Source of the DNA: Jannaschia formosa
GTDB lineage: Bacteria > Pseudomonadota > Alphaproteobacteria > Rhodobacterales > Rhodobacteraceae
Length of the DNA: 64,000 nt
Direction of reading: 5' to 3'
Assembly (NCBI RefSeq): GCF_003340555.1
Contig: NZ_QPLJ01000002.1
Location: forward strand, 186,001 to 250,000
How positions within the stretch are numbered: position 1 is the first letter of the stretch; each line of letters begins with the position of its first letter. Shown here in pieces: positions 54,438 to 62,869 of this stretch. The position numbers and the translations under genes were made by a program. Under the pieces are notes generated by a model. It saw only the letters and a program-made list of their open reading frames with translations. It did no database searches and was not told the origin of the DNA.

Positions 54438-54935
54438 ATGCGGACTGGCCTCTATCCCGGGACCTTCGATCCGATCACTCTGGGCCATACCGACATCATC
54501 AAGCGGGCCTGCCGGCTGGTCGACCGCCTCGTGATCGGGGTGGCGATCAACCGCGACAAGGGCCCCTTGTTCACCCTCGAGGAACGGGTCGCCATGGTCG
54601 AGGCCGAGGCGGCAGGCTGGACCGGCAAGACCGGCACCGAGATCGTCGTCCACCCGTTCGAGAATCTGCTGATCGACTGCGCCCGCGACGTGGACGCGCA
54701 GGTCATCGTGCGCGGCCTGCGCGCGGTCGCGGATTTCGAGTACGAGTACCAGATGGTCGGCATGAACCGGGTGCTCGACGACCGGATCGAGACGGTCTTC
54801 CTGATGGCCGAGGCGGAGCATCAGGCCATCGCCTCGAAGCTGGTCAAGGAAATCGCCCGCTTGGGCGGCAACGTGTCGAGCTTCGTGACCCCGGCGGTGA
54901 ACGCCGCACTGAACGGCAAGTTTCCCCGTCCCTGA
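54438..54935 (+). CDS. coaD: Phosphopantetheine adenylyltransferase
   Basis: The 165-residue enzyme makes dephospho-CoA from 4'-phosphopantetheine and ATP. The nucleotidyl-transferase motif is GLYPGTFDPITLGHTDIIKR (TLGH at about 14-17). VIVRGLRAVADFEYEYQMVG and MAEAEHQAIASKLVKEIARL complete the fold, and NVSSFVTPAV stands at the ISSS-like site. GGGGGAATG precedes the start. Monocistronic. Confidence 0.96.
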   Translation: MRTGLYPGTFDPITLGHTDIIKRACRLVDRLVIGVAINRDKGPLFTLEERVAMVEAEAAGWTGKTGTEIVVHPFENLLIDCARDVDAQVIVRGLRAVADFEYEYQMVGMNRVLDDRIETVFLMAEAEHQAIASKLVKEIARLGGNVSSFVTPAVNAALNGKFPRP

Positions 54936-55281
54936 GGATCGGCGACGAAGGCTCGCCGGACGCGCTGGCGATCCCGCATCCGCTCAGTGCTGCTCGTCGG
55001 CGGGTGCGAAATCGCCCGTCTCATCGCCTCCTACACCTCCGGCCGTGCGACCCTATTGGAGGGAGGGATGAACGACGCTGTGCGAGAGGACGCCCTTCCT
55101 CCTGCGCTTGCGTGTCCACTGAGCGGCCTTCCATCCGGACGGCTGCACCGACATCTGCTACGCGTGGGACGACATGAACGTGCAGATCACGGGGTGAGGT
55201 ACGCTTGGGTCGCTAATCGCACCCTCCGCAAGGACTGCAGTACTCGGGCAGCACGAGGGCCAAAGCTCAATCTATCGCATC
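54936..55281. other. Gap with a possible degraded coding segment
   Basis: About 345 bp without an intact gene. In the frame 55124-55198 it reads AFHPDGCTDICYAWDDMNVQ then ITG and stop, which looks protein-like but has a stop just upstream. It could belong to the same decayed gene as the following short ORF. Otherwise nothing recognisable. Confidence 0.35.
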
Positions 55282-55644
55282 GTGAATCCCGATGGCGGGA
55301 TCGAGATCGAGATCGAGCGACGCGACGACGGGCTGGAATGGGTCCGGACGTACGAGGACAGCGCGCTTGCGACGCAGCGGACGCTGGACCTGGGCGACAG
55401 CTTCGACTGGCACGAACGCGTCCGCAGCTTCGACGCGTCCGGCAAGGTGGCGAGCTTCCTGCAGGTCAGCGACGCCGAGCATGCGGCGGCGCCGGATGCC
55501 GAGGACCCTTGGGCGGCCTGTGGTCTGGCCGACCTCGCCTCGGGGGATGTGACGGCGCAGATCGGCGAGCTGGGCGGGTTCGACGACGGCGATGCGTGGC
55601 GGATGTTCCGCGAGATCTCCAACGGGATCTTCGAGGCCGGCTGA
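55282..55644 (+). CDS. Acidic hypothetical protein, possibly the tail of an RTX-like repeat protein
   Basis: The 120-residue frame from GTG 55282 reads NPDGGIEIEIERRDDGLEWV, RTYEDSALATQRTLDLGDSF and DWHERVRSFDASGKVASFLQ. The D-x-x-DW-x-x-V-R-x-FDASG-x-V pattern resembles the C-terminal repeats of large secreted RTX/hemolysin-like proteins of Rhodobacterales. There is no signal peptide and no convincing ribosome site, so it may be a fragment. The codon-level acidic bias and low stop density support that it was coding. It ends 9 bp from the convergent ilvH gene. Confidence 0.45.
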   Translation: MNPDGGIEIEIERRDDGLEWVRTYEDSALATQRTLDLGDSFDWHERVRSFDASGKVASFLQVSDAEHAAAPDAEDPWAACGLADLASGDVTAQIGELGGFDDGDAWRMFREISNGIFEAG

Positions 55645-55653
55645 CCCCCTCCG

Positions 55654-56226
55654 TCAGCTCTGCGAGCCGCGGCTGAGCGCCGCGACGCCGGTGCGGGCCA
55701 TCTCGACCAGGCCGATGGGGCGCATCAGGTCGGCGAAGGCGTCGATCTTGCCGACATCGCCGGTGATCTCGAAGACGAAGCTGTCGAGCGTCGAGTCGAC
55801 CACGTTGGCGCGGAAGATCTCGGCCAGGCGCAGCGCCTCGATGCGCTTGTCGCCGGTGCCGTGAACCTTGAACAGCGCCAGCTCCCGCTCGACGGCCTTG
55901 CCCTCGACGGTCAGGTCGCGGACCGCGTGAACGGGGACGATGCGGCCGATCTGGGCCTTGATCTGCTCGATCACCTGCGGCGTGCCGGTGGTGACGACCG
56001 TGATGCGGCTGCGGTGGCCCTCGTGGTCGACCTCGGCGACGGTCAGGCTCTCGATATTGTACCCCCGGCCCGAGAACAGCCCGATGACCCGGGCCAGCAC
56101 GCCGGCCTCGTTGTCGACGATCACCGCCAGCGTATGCCTCTCCTGCACGTCCGAGAAGGTCGGGCGGAGGTTGTAGGCGGAATGGCTTGTCGAGCCCTTC
56201 TTCAGCTTGATCGGTGACACGGGCAT
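55654..56226 (-). CDS. ilvH: Acetolactate synthase small (regulatory) subunit
   Basis: The 190-residue protein has an N-terminal ACT domain (HTLAVIVDNEAGVLARVIGL, FSGRGYNIESLTVAEVDHEG) and the C-terminal regulatory domain (FRANVVDSTLDSFVFEITGD). It confers valine feedback inhibition on the large subunit in branched-chain amino acid synthesis. The start MPVSPIKLKKG at 56226 is preferred. It is 1.9 kb downstream of ilvB, with a methyltransferase gene and two opposite-strand EF-hand genes between, whereas the two subunits are often adjacent. Confidence 0.94.
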   Translation of the reverse strand: MPVSPIKLKKGSTSHSAYNLRPTFSDVQERHTLAVIVDNEAGVLARVIGLFSGRGYNIESLTVAEVDHEGHRSRITVVTTGTPQVIEQIKAQIGRIVPVHAVRDLTVEGKAVERELALFKVHGTGDKRIEALRLAEIFRANVVDSTLDSFVFEITGDVGKIDAFADLMRPIGLVEMARTGVAALSRGSQS

Positions 56227-56378
56227 CCTCCTTCGGGTCGGGCACTTGTGCGCGATTCTGCCTATGGACGGAAGACGCAATCGCCCGGCGGGAACCGCCC
56301 CCAAGCGCCGGTGTTCCCCCTCTGCCAAGGTCGCAAGGACGCGACCAGCACCCGATCGAGACATCGAGGACCTGCACC

Positions 56379-56816
56379 ATGAAGACGATCACCCTGACCG
56401 CCGCCGCCCTGCTGGCGCTGGCGCTGCCCGCCGCCGCCCAGATGGCGCCGATGAGCTACGACACCAATGCCGATGGCCTGATCGGCAGCGACGAGTTCAA
56501 CGCGGGCTTCACCGAGAGCGACACCTTCGGCACCTACGATTCGGATGCCGACGGCATGCTGAACGAGGAGGAGTTCGACGCGGCCTTCACCGACCGCGAG
56601 GGCTTCGACGAGATGATGGGCGAGCGCGAGTTCGGCTCCTTCTCGGACTACGACAGCGATGCGGACGGCTTCCTCGACGAGGAAGAGTACAACACTGCCT
56701 GGTTCAACCAGTACGACGCCGACGGCTCGGGCGACATCGACGAGGCCGAGCGCGGCATGATGGATGCCGACATGGGCGAGGGCGGCGTCTTCGGCGACAT
56801 GGAAACCGACGCCTGA
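56379..56816 (+). CDS. Secreted EF-hand protein with four calcium loops
   Basis: The 145-residue protein has a signal peptide (LTAAALLALALPAAAQ) and four EF-hand loops: DTNADGLIGSDEF, DSDADGMLNEEEF, DSDADGFLDEEEY and DADGSGDIDEAER. It is strongly acidic. Probably a periplasmic calcium-binding protein. GAGGA lies 10 nt before the ATG at 56379. A second EF-hand gene follows on the same strand after 121 bp. Confidence 0.88.
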   Translation: MKTITLTAAALLALALPAAAQMAPMSYDTNADGLIGSDEFNAGFTESDTFGTYDSDADGMLNEEEFDAAFTDREGFDEMMGEREFGSFSDYDSDADGFLDEEEYNTAWFNQYDADGSGDIDEAERGMMDADMGEGGVFGDMETDA

Positions 56817-56937
56817 TCCAGACGGATCCTTCGCGACGCGGCGGGCGGTCCCCCGGGGGCCGCCCGCTTCGCGTGTGCGGAACAAAGCCCGGACGGCGCC
56901 GGTTTTTCCGATACCTGCAAACGAATGGAGACACCCC

Positions 56938-57249
56938 ATGACCCGCATCGCTCTTGCCGCGATCCTGCTCACGGCGACCGCAGCCCATGCGAACGACCAC
57001 TGGTCCGATCTCGACGGCGACGGATTGCTGGAGCCCGACGAGTTCGGCCTCGAAGGCCCGTCCTTCGAGGATATCGATGCCAATAACGACGGCGTCATCA
57101 GCGGCGGCGAGTACGACGCCTTCCTGCTGCTGACCGCCGATGACGGCATCGCCATCCCCGAAGAGGTGCTGCCGGGCGAGGACGGGCTGGAGGCGAGCCG
57201 CGTCGACGCCACGGAGGTCGAGCCGAAGATCATCAGCGTCGACGAGTGA
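56938..57249 (+). CDS. Secreted EF-hand protein with two calcium loops
   Basis: The 103-residue protein has a signal peptide (IALAAILLTATAAHA) and two EF-hand loops, DLDGDGLLEPDEF and DANNDGVISGGEY, followed by an acidic tail. ATGGAG lies just upstream of the start at 56938. It appears related to the preceding EF-hand gene, perhaps by duplication and loss of loops. Its stop is 11 bp from the convergent methyltransferase gene. Confidence 0.85.
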   Translation: MTRIALAAILLTATAAHANDHWSDLDGDGLLEPDEFGLEGPSFEDIDANNDGVISGGEYDAFLLLTADDGIAIPEEVLPGEDGLEASRVDATEVEPKIISVDE

Positions 57250-57260
57250 ACGGACCGCCG

Positions 57261-58133
57261 CTAGCCGGGCTTGCGCCACAGGCCCACGGCGAAATGGCTT
57301 CCGTCCGGCGTATCCGCCAGCGCCGCATCCGCCGCGATGAGATCGTCGTAGATCGGATGCGTCTCGCCCACGGCACCTGCGATGGGCGGAGCGCAGAGAT
57401 GGATGAGTTGCCCCCCGATCCTGCGGATCGGCAAAACCGTACGCCGCTTCCACGCTTCGGGGATCAACTCGCTCTGCGGCGCCTCGGAGGGGTCGCGCAG
57501 TATCTGCCGCAGATGGCTGACCGGAGTCCGGCGCCGGACCTGTAAAGCGACGTCGCCCAGGACCGCAGCGTGAACCCTCAGGAAAGCCCGCGCCGCCCTG
57601 ACCTGGCTGAAGGGAAATTGCAGTCGCTTCGGCCCTATGTAGTCGTTGACCAGAAGCAGGCCGCCGGGGCGCAGCACCTCAATGCTCCAGCGCAAGGCGT
57701 CGTCCACGTCCATCATGTGATGCAGCGCGTGATCCCAGGTCACCAGATCGAAGCGCGGCTCGGCGGGCGCGGCGAAGGCGTCGCCCAGGATCATCTCGAC
57801 CCTGTCCGCCATCCCGTCCCGCCGGGCCGCCTCGCGCGCGGCCTCGGCCCGGGTTCCGGCGACTTCGTAGAGCGTGAAGTGCCGGACCAGTCCTGCGGCC
57901 ATGAGGCGCCGCTCCTTCGCGCCGTCCCCCGCGGCAACGGACACTCCGCGTGCGGCGGTCTTCCCTCCCAGGGCGGCGCGCAGCAGATCCGGCACGCCGC
58001 GCCCCGCTCCATTGGCGATCCGGCGCTCGATCTCGTCGTTCAGCGCCGGGATCGTCCACCAGTTTCGGGTCCGGGGCGCGGACGACCAGCGCCGTCCGGC
58101 CTTCCATGTCAGGAGACGGTCGATCGCCGCCAT
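57261..58133 (-). CDS. SAM-dependent methyltransferase, class I
   Basis: The 290-residue protein has a Rossmann-type methyltransferase core: GVSVAAGDGAKERRLMAAGL (SAM-binding region), VEMILGDAFAAPAEPRFDLV, TWDHALHHMMDVDDALRWSI and EVLRPGGLLLVNDYIGPKRL. The DxxxHHM and LRPGG motifs are typical of class I enzymes. The C-terminal part is not recognisable and the substrate is unknown. It follows ilvB by 40 bp on the same strand, so it may be co-transcribed. Confidence 0.82.
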   Translation of the reverse strand: MAAIDRLLTWKAGRRWSSAPRTRNWWTIPALNDEIERRIANGAGRGVPDLLRAALGGKTAARGVSVAAGDGAKERRLMAAGLVRHFTLYEVAGTRAEAAREAARRDGMADRVEMILGDAFAAPAEPRFDLVTWDHALHHMMDVDDALRWSIEVLRPGGLLLVNDYIGPKRLQFPFSQVRAARAFLRVHAAVLGDVALQVRRRTPVSHLRQILRDPSEAPQSELIPEAWKRRTVLPIRRIGGQLIHLCAPPIAGAVGETHPIYDDLIAADAALADTPDGSHFAVGLWRKPG

Positions 58134-58173
58134 CAGGACGCCTTCCGTGCTCGATGCGGTGCGAGGCTGCTCC

Positions 58174-59946
58174 TCACACGAGCACCGCCCCCGTCGCCGT
58201 GATCTGCCCCTGCGTCTCGGCGTTGGCCAGCAGCATCTCGTTATGCGCCTTGCCCGACGGGATCATCGGGAAGCAGTTCTCGTGCTTCGCGACAAGGCAG
58301 TCGAAGATCACCGGGCCGTCATGGTTCAGCATCTCCATGATCGCGTCGTCCAGATCGTCGGGGTCGGAGCACAGGATGCCCTTCGCGCCGAAGGCCTCGG
58401 CCAGCTTGACAAAATCGGGCAGGGCCTCGGACCAGCTCGAGGAATAGCGCTCTCCGTGAAGAAGCTCCTGCCACTGGCGGACCATGCCGAGCCGCTCGTT
58501 GTTGAGGATGAACTGCTTCACGGGCAGGCGATACTGCACCATCGTGCCCATCTCCTGCATGTTCATCAGCCAGGACGCCTCGCCCGCGACGTTGATGACC
58601 AGCGCGTCCGGATGCGCGACCTGCACGCCCATGGCCGCGGGCTGGCCATAGCCCATCGTGCCCAGGCCGCCTGAAGTCATCCAGCGGTTGGGCGCCTCGA
58701 AGCCCATGTACTGCGCGGCCCACATCTGGTGCTGGCCCACTTCGGTGCAGATGTAGCGGTTGGGGTGGTCTCTGGTCAGCGCCTCCAGCCGCTCCACGGC
58801 ATATTGCGGGCGGATGACCTTGCCTTCCTGGGTGTAGGCCAGGCAGTCGACGGTGCGCCACTGCTCGATCTGCGCGGTCCATTTCTGAAGCGCGCGCGCG
58901 TTCACCTTGCGGCCCCGCGCCTTCCAGAGACGCAGCGCGTCCTCCAGGACATGGGCCACGTCGCCCAAAATCGGGACGTCGGCCTTGACGACCTTGTTGA
59001 TGCTCGACGGGTCGATGTCGATATGGACCTTGATCGACTTGGGCGAGAAGGCGTCGAGCCGTCCGGTGATCCGGTCGTCGAAGCGCGCGCCGACATTGAT
59101 CATCAGGTCGCAGCCATGCATCGCCATGTTGGCCTCGTAGAGGCCGTGCATCCCCAGCATCCCCAGCCAGTGTTTGCCCGAGGCGGGATAGGCGCCCAGC
59201 CCCATCAGCGTGGAGGTGATCGGGATGCCGGTCGCGTCCACCAGCTCGCGCAGCAACTGGCTCGCCGCCGGGCCGGAATTGATGACGCCCCCGCCGGTGT
59301 AGAAGACCGGGCGCTCGGCGGTCTCGATCAGCTCGACCAGCTGCTCGATGGCCTCCATGTCGCCCTTGAGCCGAGGCTGGTAATGCGACGTCTTCACCTG
59401 CTTCGGGCCGGTGTAGTTGCCGCTGGCGAACTGGATGTCCTTCGGGATGTCGATGAGCACCGGCCCGGGCCGGCCGGAGGTCGCGACGTGGAACGCCTCG
59501 TGCATGACCTTGGGCAGGTCGTCGGTGTCCTTCACCAGCCAGTTGTGCTTGGTGCAGGGCCGGGTGATGCCGACGGTGTCGGCCTCCTGGAAGGCGTCGG
59601 AGCCGATCATGAAGGTCGGCACCTGTCCCGTCAGCACGACGATCGGGATCGAATCCATCAGCGCGTCGGTCAGGCCGGTGACGGCGTTGGTCGCGCCGGG
59701 GCCGGAGGTCACCAGTGCCACGCCCGGCTTGCCGGTCGAGCGGGCATAACCTTCGGCGGCGTGGACCGCGGCCTGCTCGTGGCGGACGAGGAAGTGGCGG
59801 ATGTCGTTCTGCTGGAAGATCTCGTCATAGATCGGCAGCACGGCGCCGCCGGGATAGCCGAAGATCGTGTCGACTCCCTGGTCCTTCAGCGCCTTCACGA
59901 CCATCTGCGCGCCAGTCAACTGCCGCGTGCCAGTCTGCTTGTTCAT
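58174..59946 (-). CDS. ilvB: Acetolactate synthase large (catalytic) subunit
   Basis: The 590-residue TPP enzyme joins two pyruvates or pyruvate and 2-oxobutyrate in branched-chain amino acid synthesis. The N-terminal domain has VDTIFGYPGGAVLPIYDEIF and FLVRHEQAAVHAAEGYARST with the catalytic Glu. In the TPP-diphosphate domain the usual GDGSF...N motif reads VINVAGEASWLMNMQEMGTM, i.e. GEA for GDG, a variant I recall from other Rhodobacterales. FILNNERLGMVRQWQELLHG is typical. It is controlled by an upstream leader peptide and terminator. Confidence 0.96.
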   Translation of the reverse strand: MNKQTGTRQLTGAQMVVKALKDQGVDTIFGYPGGAVLPIYDEIFQQNDIRHFLVRHEQAAVHAAEGYARSTGKPGVALVTSGPGATNAVTGLTDALMDSIPIVVLTGQVPTFMIGSDAFQEADTVGITRPCTKHNWLVKDTDDLPKVMHEAFHVATSGRPGPVLIDIPKDIQFASGNYTGPKQVKTSHYQPRLKGDMEAIEQLVELIETAERPVFYTGGGVINSGPAASQLLRELVDATGIPITSTLMGLGAYPASGKHWLGMLGMHGLYEANMAMHGCDLMINVGARFDDRITGRLDAFSPKSIKVHIDIDPSSINKVVKADVPILGDVAHVLEDALRLWKARGRKVNARALQKWTAQIEQWRTVDCLAYTQEGKVIRPQYAVERLEALTRDHPNRYICTEVGQHQMWAAQYMGFEAPNRWMTSGGLGTMGYGQPAAMGVQVAHPDALVINVAGEASWLMNMQEMGTMVQYRLPVKQFILNNERLGMVRQWQELLHGERYSSSWSEALPDFVKLAEAFGAKGILCSDPDDLDDAIMEMLNHDGPVIFDCLVAKHENCFPMIPSGKAHNEMLLANAETQGQITATGAVLV

Positions 59947-59985
59947 CGTTCCGTTCCTTCGCCCGGGGACGCCCCGTCTTCCACG

Positions 59986-60014
59986 AAAAACCCCCGGAGG
60001 CTGGGCTCCGGGGG
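59986..60014 (-). terminator. ilvB attenuator (intrinsic terminator)
   Basis: On the minus strand CCCCCGGAG, loop CCCAGC, CTCCGGGGG, then TTTTT at 59990-59986. A perfect 9-bp stem with a T-run between the leader peptide (60046-60090) and ilvB, 40 bp before the ilvB start. Confidence 0.88.
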
Positions 60015-60045
60015 CGCATGGTGACCGATATGGTCGCTGATCCGA

Positions 60046-60090
60046 TCAGCCCATGCACCCTGTTCCGAGAATTACGAGACGCGTCTTCAT
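60046..60090 (-). CDS. ilvB leader peptide
   Basis: The 14-residue frame reads MKTRLVILGTGCMG and stops at 60046. Leu-Val-Ile-Leu in four successive codons is the signature of a branched-chain amino acid attenuation peptide. AAGGA precedes the ATG. A small hairpin (GCTGATC/GATCAGC) overlaps its stop codon and a further stem lies between it and the terminator, as expected of pause and antiterminator structures. Confidence 0.85.
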   Translation of the reverse strand: MKTRLVILGTGCMG

Positions 60091-60114
60091 GCCTGGTCCT
60101 TCAACTGCGCGTCA

Positions 60115-60142
60115 TCCATACCGATGGAGGGGACGGGGTCAA
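60115..60142 (-). promoter_or_regulatory. Promoter of the ilvB leader
   Basis: TTGACC (60142-60137), 16-bp spacer, TATGGA (60120-60115) on the minus strand. Transcription would begin around 60108, some 18 nt before the leader-peptide ATG. Confidence 0.6.
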
Positions 60143-60273
60143 CCTGCGACGGCGGAGAAAATTGCCCCATGAGGTGGATTTCTTGCCGATAGTTGCGCCT
60201 GCCGGGGCTGGAAGCGCGACGAGATCCACGAAAAGGACATGGATCCCCGGTGTTCGTTCGCTATGACAGAACG

Positions 60274-61164
60274 ATGAATCGCCTGAACTACCACCACCTG
60301 CGCTATTTCCACGAGGTCGCCACCGAGGGCCATCTGGGCCGCGCGGCCGAGCGGCTGAACGTCTCGCAATCGGCGCTATCGACCCAGATCCGCCAACTGG
60401 AGGAGCGGCTGGGCCGGCCGCTCTTCACCCGCGAGGCGCGGGGGCTGCACCTGACCGAGGCGGGGCGCATCGCGCTCGACCACGCGGCACGCATCTTCGC
60501 GACCGGGGACGAACTGCTCGCCACCTTCGCGGGCGAGGGCGACGCGGCCCCGCTGCGCGTCGGCTCCCAGTCCACGCTGTCGCGCAACTTCCAGCTCGGC
60601 TTCCTGCGCCCGGTGCTGGAGGCCGCGCGGTGGGAGATCGCGTTGACCTCCGGCAGCACGGCGACCCTGCTGGACGGCTTGCGCGCGCTGTCGCTCGATG
60701 TCGTGCTGACCACCGCGCTGCCCGAGGACGGCGACCTCTCGGCCACCCGGGTCGACGATCAGGCCGTCGGGCTGCACGGCACGCCCGCCCGGCTGGCGCA
60801 CGAGACCCTGCGCGACCTGCTCGCCGCCGAGCCGCTGATCCTGCCCACCGACGCCGCGATCCGCAGCCAGGTCGAAGCGCTGTTCGACCGGCTCTCGGTC
60901 CGGCCCCGGGTCGCGGCCGACGTGGACGACATGGCGATGATCCGGCTGCTCGCGCGCGAGGGGCTGGGCCTCGCCATCGCGCCCGCCGTCGTCATGGCCG
61001 ACGAGATCGCCTCGGGCCGCATCGCCACGGCGGCCTTCGACCTCGCCATCGGCGCGCCCTTCTACGCCGTCACCGCCGCCCGCCGCTTTCCGCATCCGGC
61101 GCTGCCGCTGCTGCTTTCCGGGGGCTTGCCACCGGGGCAGGGGACTGGCACCTCCGCGCCATGA
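60274..61164 (+). CDS. LysR-family regulator (NhaR-like)
   Basis: The 296-residue protein has the LysR winged helix MNRLNYHHLRYFHEVATEGH, AAERLNVSQSALSTQIRQLE and RPLFTREARGLHLTEAGRIA. The NYHHLRYF start is typical of the NhaR branch. The effector domain follows from about residue 90. The ATG at 60274 is preferred over a start 27 codons upstream. It is divergent from ilvB and overlaps the downstream aldolase gene by ATGA, so unusually the regulator heads the operon. Confidence 0.9.
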   Translation: MNRLNYHHLRYFHEVATEGHLGRAAERLNVSQSALSTQIRQLEERLGRPLFTREARGLHLTEAGRIALDHAARIFATGDELLATFAGEGDAAPLRVGSQSTLSRNFQLGFLRPVLEAARWEIALTSGSTATLLDGLRALSLDVVLTTALPEDGDLSATRVDDQAVGLHGTPARLAHETLRDLLAAEPLILPTDAAIRSQVEALFDRLSVRPRVAADVDDMAMIRLLAREGLGLAIAPAVVMADEIASGRIATAAFDLAIGAPFYAVTAARRFPHPALPLLLSGGLPPGQGTGTSAP

Positions 61165-61874
61165 CAACGCTGAAGCAGAGGCTCGCCCGGGGCGACGTGA
61201 CCCGCGGGCTCTGGCAGAACCTGCCGGGGATGGATGCCGCCGAGATCGCCGCCCGCGCCGGGTTCGACTGGATCGTGATCGACGGGGAGCACGGGCCCTG
61301 GGACCCCGCCGCCATCCGCGCCAAGCTGATCGCCGCGCCCGAGGCCGTGATCCGCATCCCCGCGCTGGAGGACTGGATCGTCAAGCAGGCACTCGACCTC
61401 GGCGCGCGGACGCTACTCGTCCCAATGGTCGACACGGCGGCCGAGGCCGAGTCCGCCGTCGCCGCCGCCCGCTACCCGCCCGAGGGGCGGCGCGGCGTCG
61501 GCGCCATGGTGGCGCGGGCGGGCGCCTGGGGCGCCGACCCGGGCTATGTCGACCGAGCCAATGCGGAGGTCTCGATCTGGGTCCAAGCTGAGAGCCGGGC
61601 CGCCCTCGGCAATCTCGAGGCCATCTGCGCCGTGCCCGGGATCGACTGCGTCTTCCTTGGCCCCGCCGATCTCGCCTGGGACATGGGACAGCGCCCCGGC
61701 GCGCCCGAGGTCCTGGCCGCACTGGAGGACGCCATCGCCCGCATCGCCGCCACCGGCACGCCGCCCGGCATCTTCGCAGCCGACCCGGAGCGGTGGGTGA
61801 AGGCGGGCGCGCGCGCCGTCTGCCTCGGGTCGGATGCGATGGTGCTGACGGCCGGGCTGGCCGCGCTGCGATGA
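61161..61874 (+). CDS. HpcH/HpaI-family aldolase
   Basis: The 237-residue TIM-barrel enzyme has MDAAEIAARAGFDWIVIDGE with HGPWD, ALDLGARTLLVPMVDTAAEA, RYPPEGRRGVGAMVARAGAW and CVFLGPADLAWDMGQRP. It resembles the class II pyruvate aldolases acting on 2-keto-3-deoxy acids. It is a more distant paralogue of the aldolase at 44973. Start and stop overlap LysR and the next gene by ATGA, so translation is coupled along the operon. Confidence 0.88.
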   Translation: MTTLKQRLARGDVTRGLWQNLPGMDAAEIAARAGFDWIVIDGEHGPWDPAAIRAKLIAAPEAVIRIPALEDWIVKQALDLGARTLLVPMVDTAAEAESAVAAARYPPEGRRGVGAMVARAGAWGADPGYVDRANAEVSIWVQAESRAALGNLEAICAVPGIDCVFLGPADLAWDMGQRPGAPEVLAALEDAIARIAATGTPPGIFAADPERWVKAGARAVCLGSDAMVLTAGLAALR

Positions 61875-62869
61875 TCCGGCTGGCCGCCCGCGGCATCCGT
61901 GCCGCGTGGGAGCCGTCTTCGGGTCACCTGCCGGAGCTTGAAATCGGCGGCGCCCCCGTCCTGCACGCCGCGCCCTGGCGGGACGACCCCGCCATCCAGG
62001 CGGACGCGTCGATCCCCGTGGTGAACCGCCGCCTCGGCGGCACTTTCACCTGCGCGCCCTTCGGCGCCGACGACGCCGATCATGGCCCGCCCCACGGGTT
62101 GACGGCCAACGCGCCCTGGACCGTGACCCGTGCCGCGCCCTCTGCGCTGAACGCACGCCGCGCGCTCCCGCGCGGGCGCATCGAGGCCCGGATCGCCCTG
62201 CGCGACGGCCATCCGGCGCTCTACCAGACCCATGTGCTGGAGCTCGAGGCGCCCTGCAGCTTCGCCCATCACCCGATGATCCACGCCGCCCGCGGGGGAC
62301 GCCTCTCCGCGCCGACGCCTCGCGCCTCGCTGACCTGGCAGGCCGACGCGCCGGTCTTCGCCCCGGACCAGCGCGCCGAGGGCTGGGTGCTCCCCACGCC
62401 CGACGGCCCGCGCGACCTCCGCGACCTGCCGGCGGACCCCCACGAGGAGTTCGTCGCGCTGACCGGACCCGCCACAGGCGTCGGCTGGACCGCGCTTAGC
62501 CGCCATGCCGAGGGCGACACGATCCTGATCCTCCGCCGCGCCGAGCAGCTTCCGCTGACCATGCTCTGGCTGTCCAACGGCGCCCGGACCGCCCCACCCT
62601 GGAACGGCCGCTTCCGCAACGTCCTCGGGATCGAGCACGCCACCTGCGCCGGGGCGGAGGGCACCGTCGCCGCGCTCTCCGGCCGAAGCCGCGTCGCCGC
62701 CGAGGGCCTGCCGACCGCGCTGCCCCCCGGCCGCCACGTGATCCCCCACGCCATCCTGCGCCTGCCCGAGCCGCTGGAGATTACCACCGTCGAGCTCGGG
62801 CCCGACCTGATCCTTGGGACCGAGGCCGGCCCCCGCACCGTCCCCTTCGACGGAGGTCATTTCGCATGA
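61871..62869 (+). CDS. Aldose-1-epimerase-like (galactose mutarotase fold) protein
   Basis: The 332-residue protein seems to have the beta-sandwich of galactose mutarotases: RLGGTFTCAPFGADDADHGP then PHGLTANAPWTV, with the conserved His-Gly around residue 77, and LTMLWLSNGARTAPPWNGRF followed by RNVLGIEHATC. It has no signal peptide. With the neighbouring aldolase it suggests a sugar-acid pathway, which is inference. It overlaps both neighbours by ATGA. Confidence 0.65.
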   Translation: MIRLAARGIRAAWEPSSGHLPELEIGGAPVLHAAPWRDDPAIQADASIPVVNRRLGGTFTCAPFGADDADHGPPHGLTANAPWTVTRAAPSALNARRALPRGRIEARIALRDGHPALYQTHVLELEAPCSFAHHPMIHAARGGRLSAPTPRASLTWQADAPVFAPDQRAEGWVLPTPDGPRDLRDLPADPHEEFVALTGPATGVGWTALSRHAEGDTILILRRAEQLPLTMLWLSNGARTAPPWNGRFRNVLGIEHATCAGAEGTVAALSGRSRVAAEGLPTALPPGRHVIPHAILRLPEPLEITTVELGPDLILGTEAGPRTVPFDGGHFA

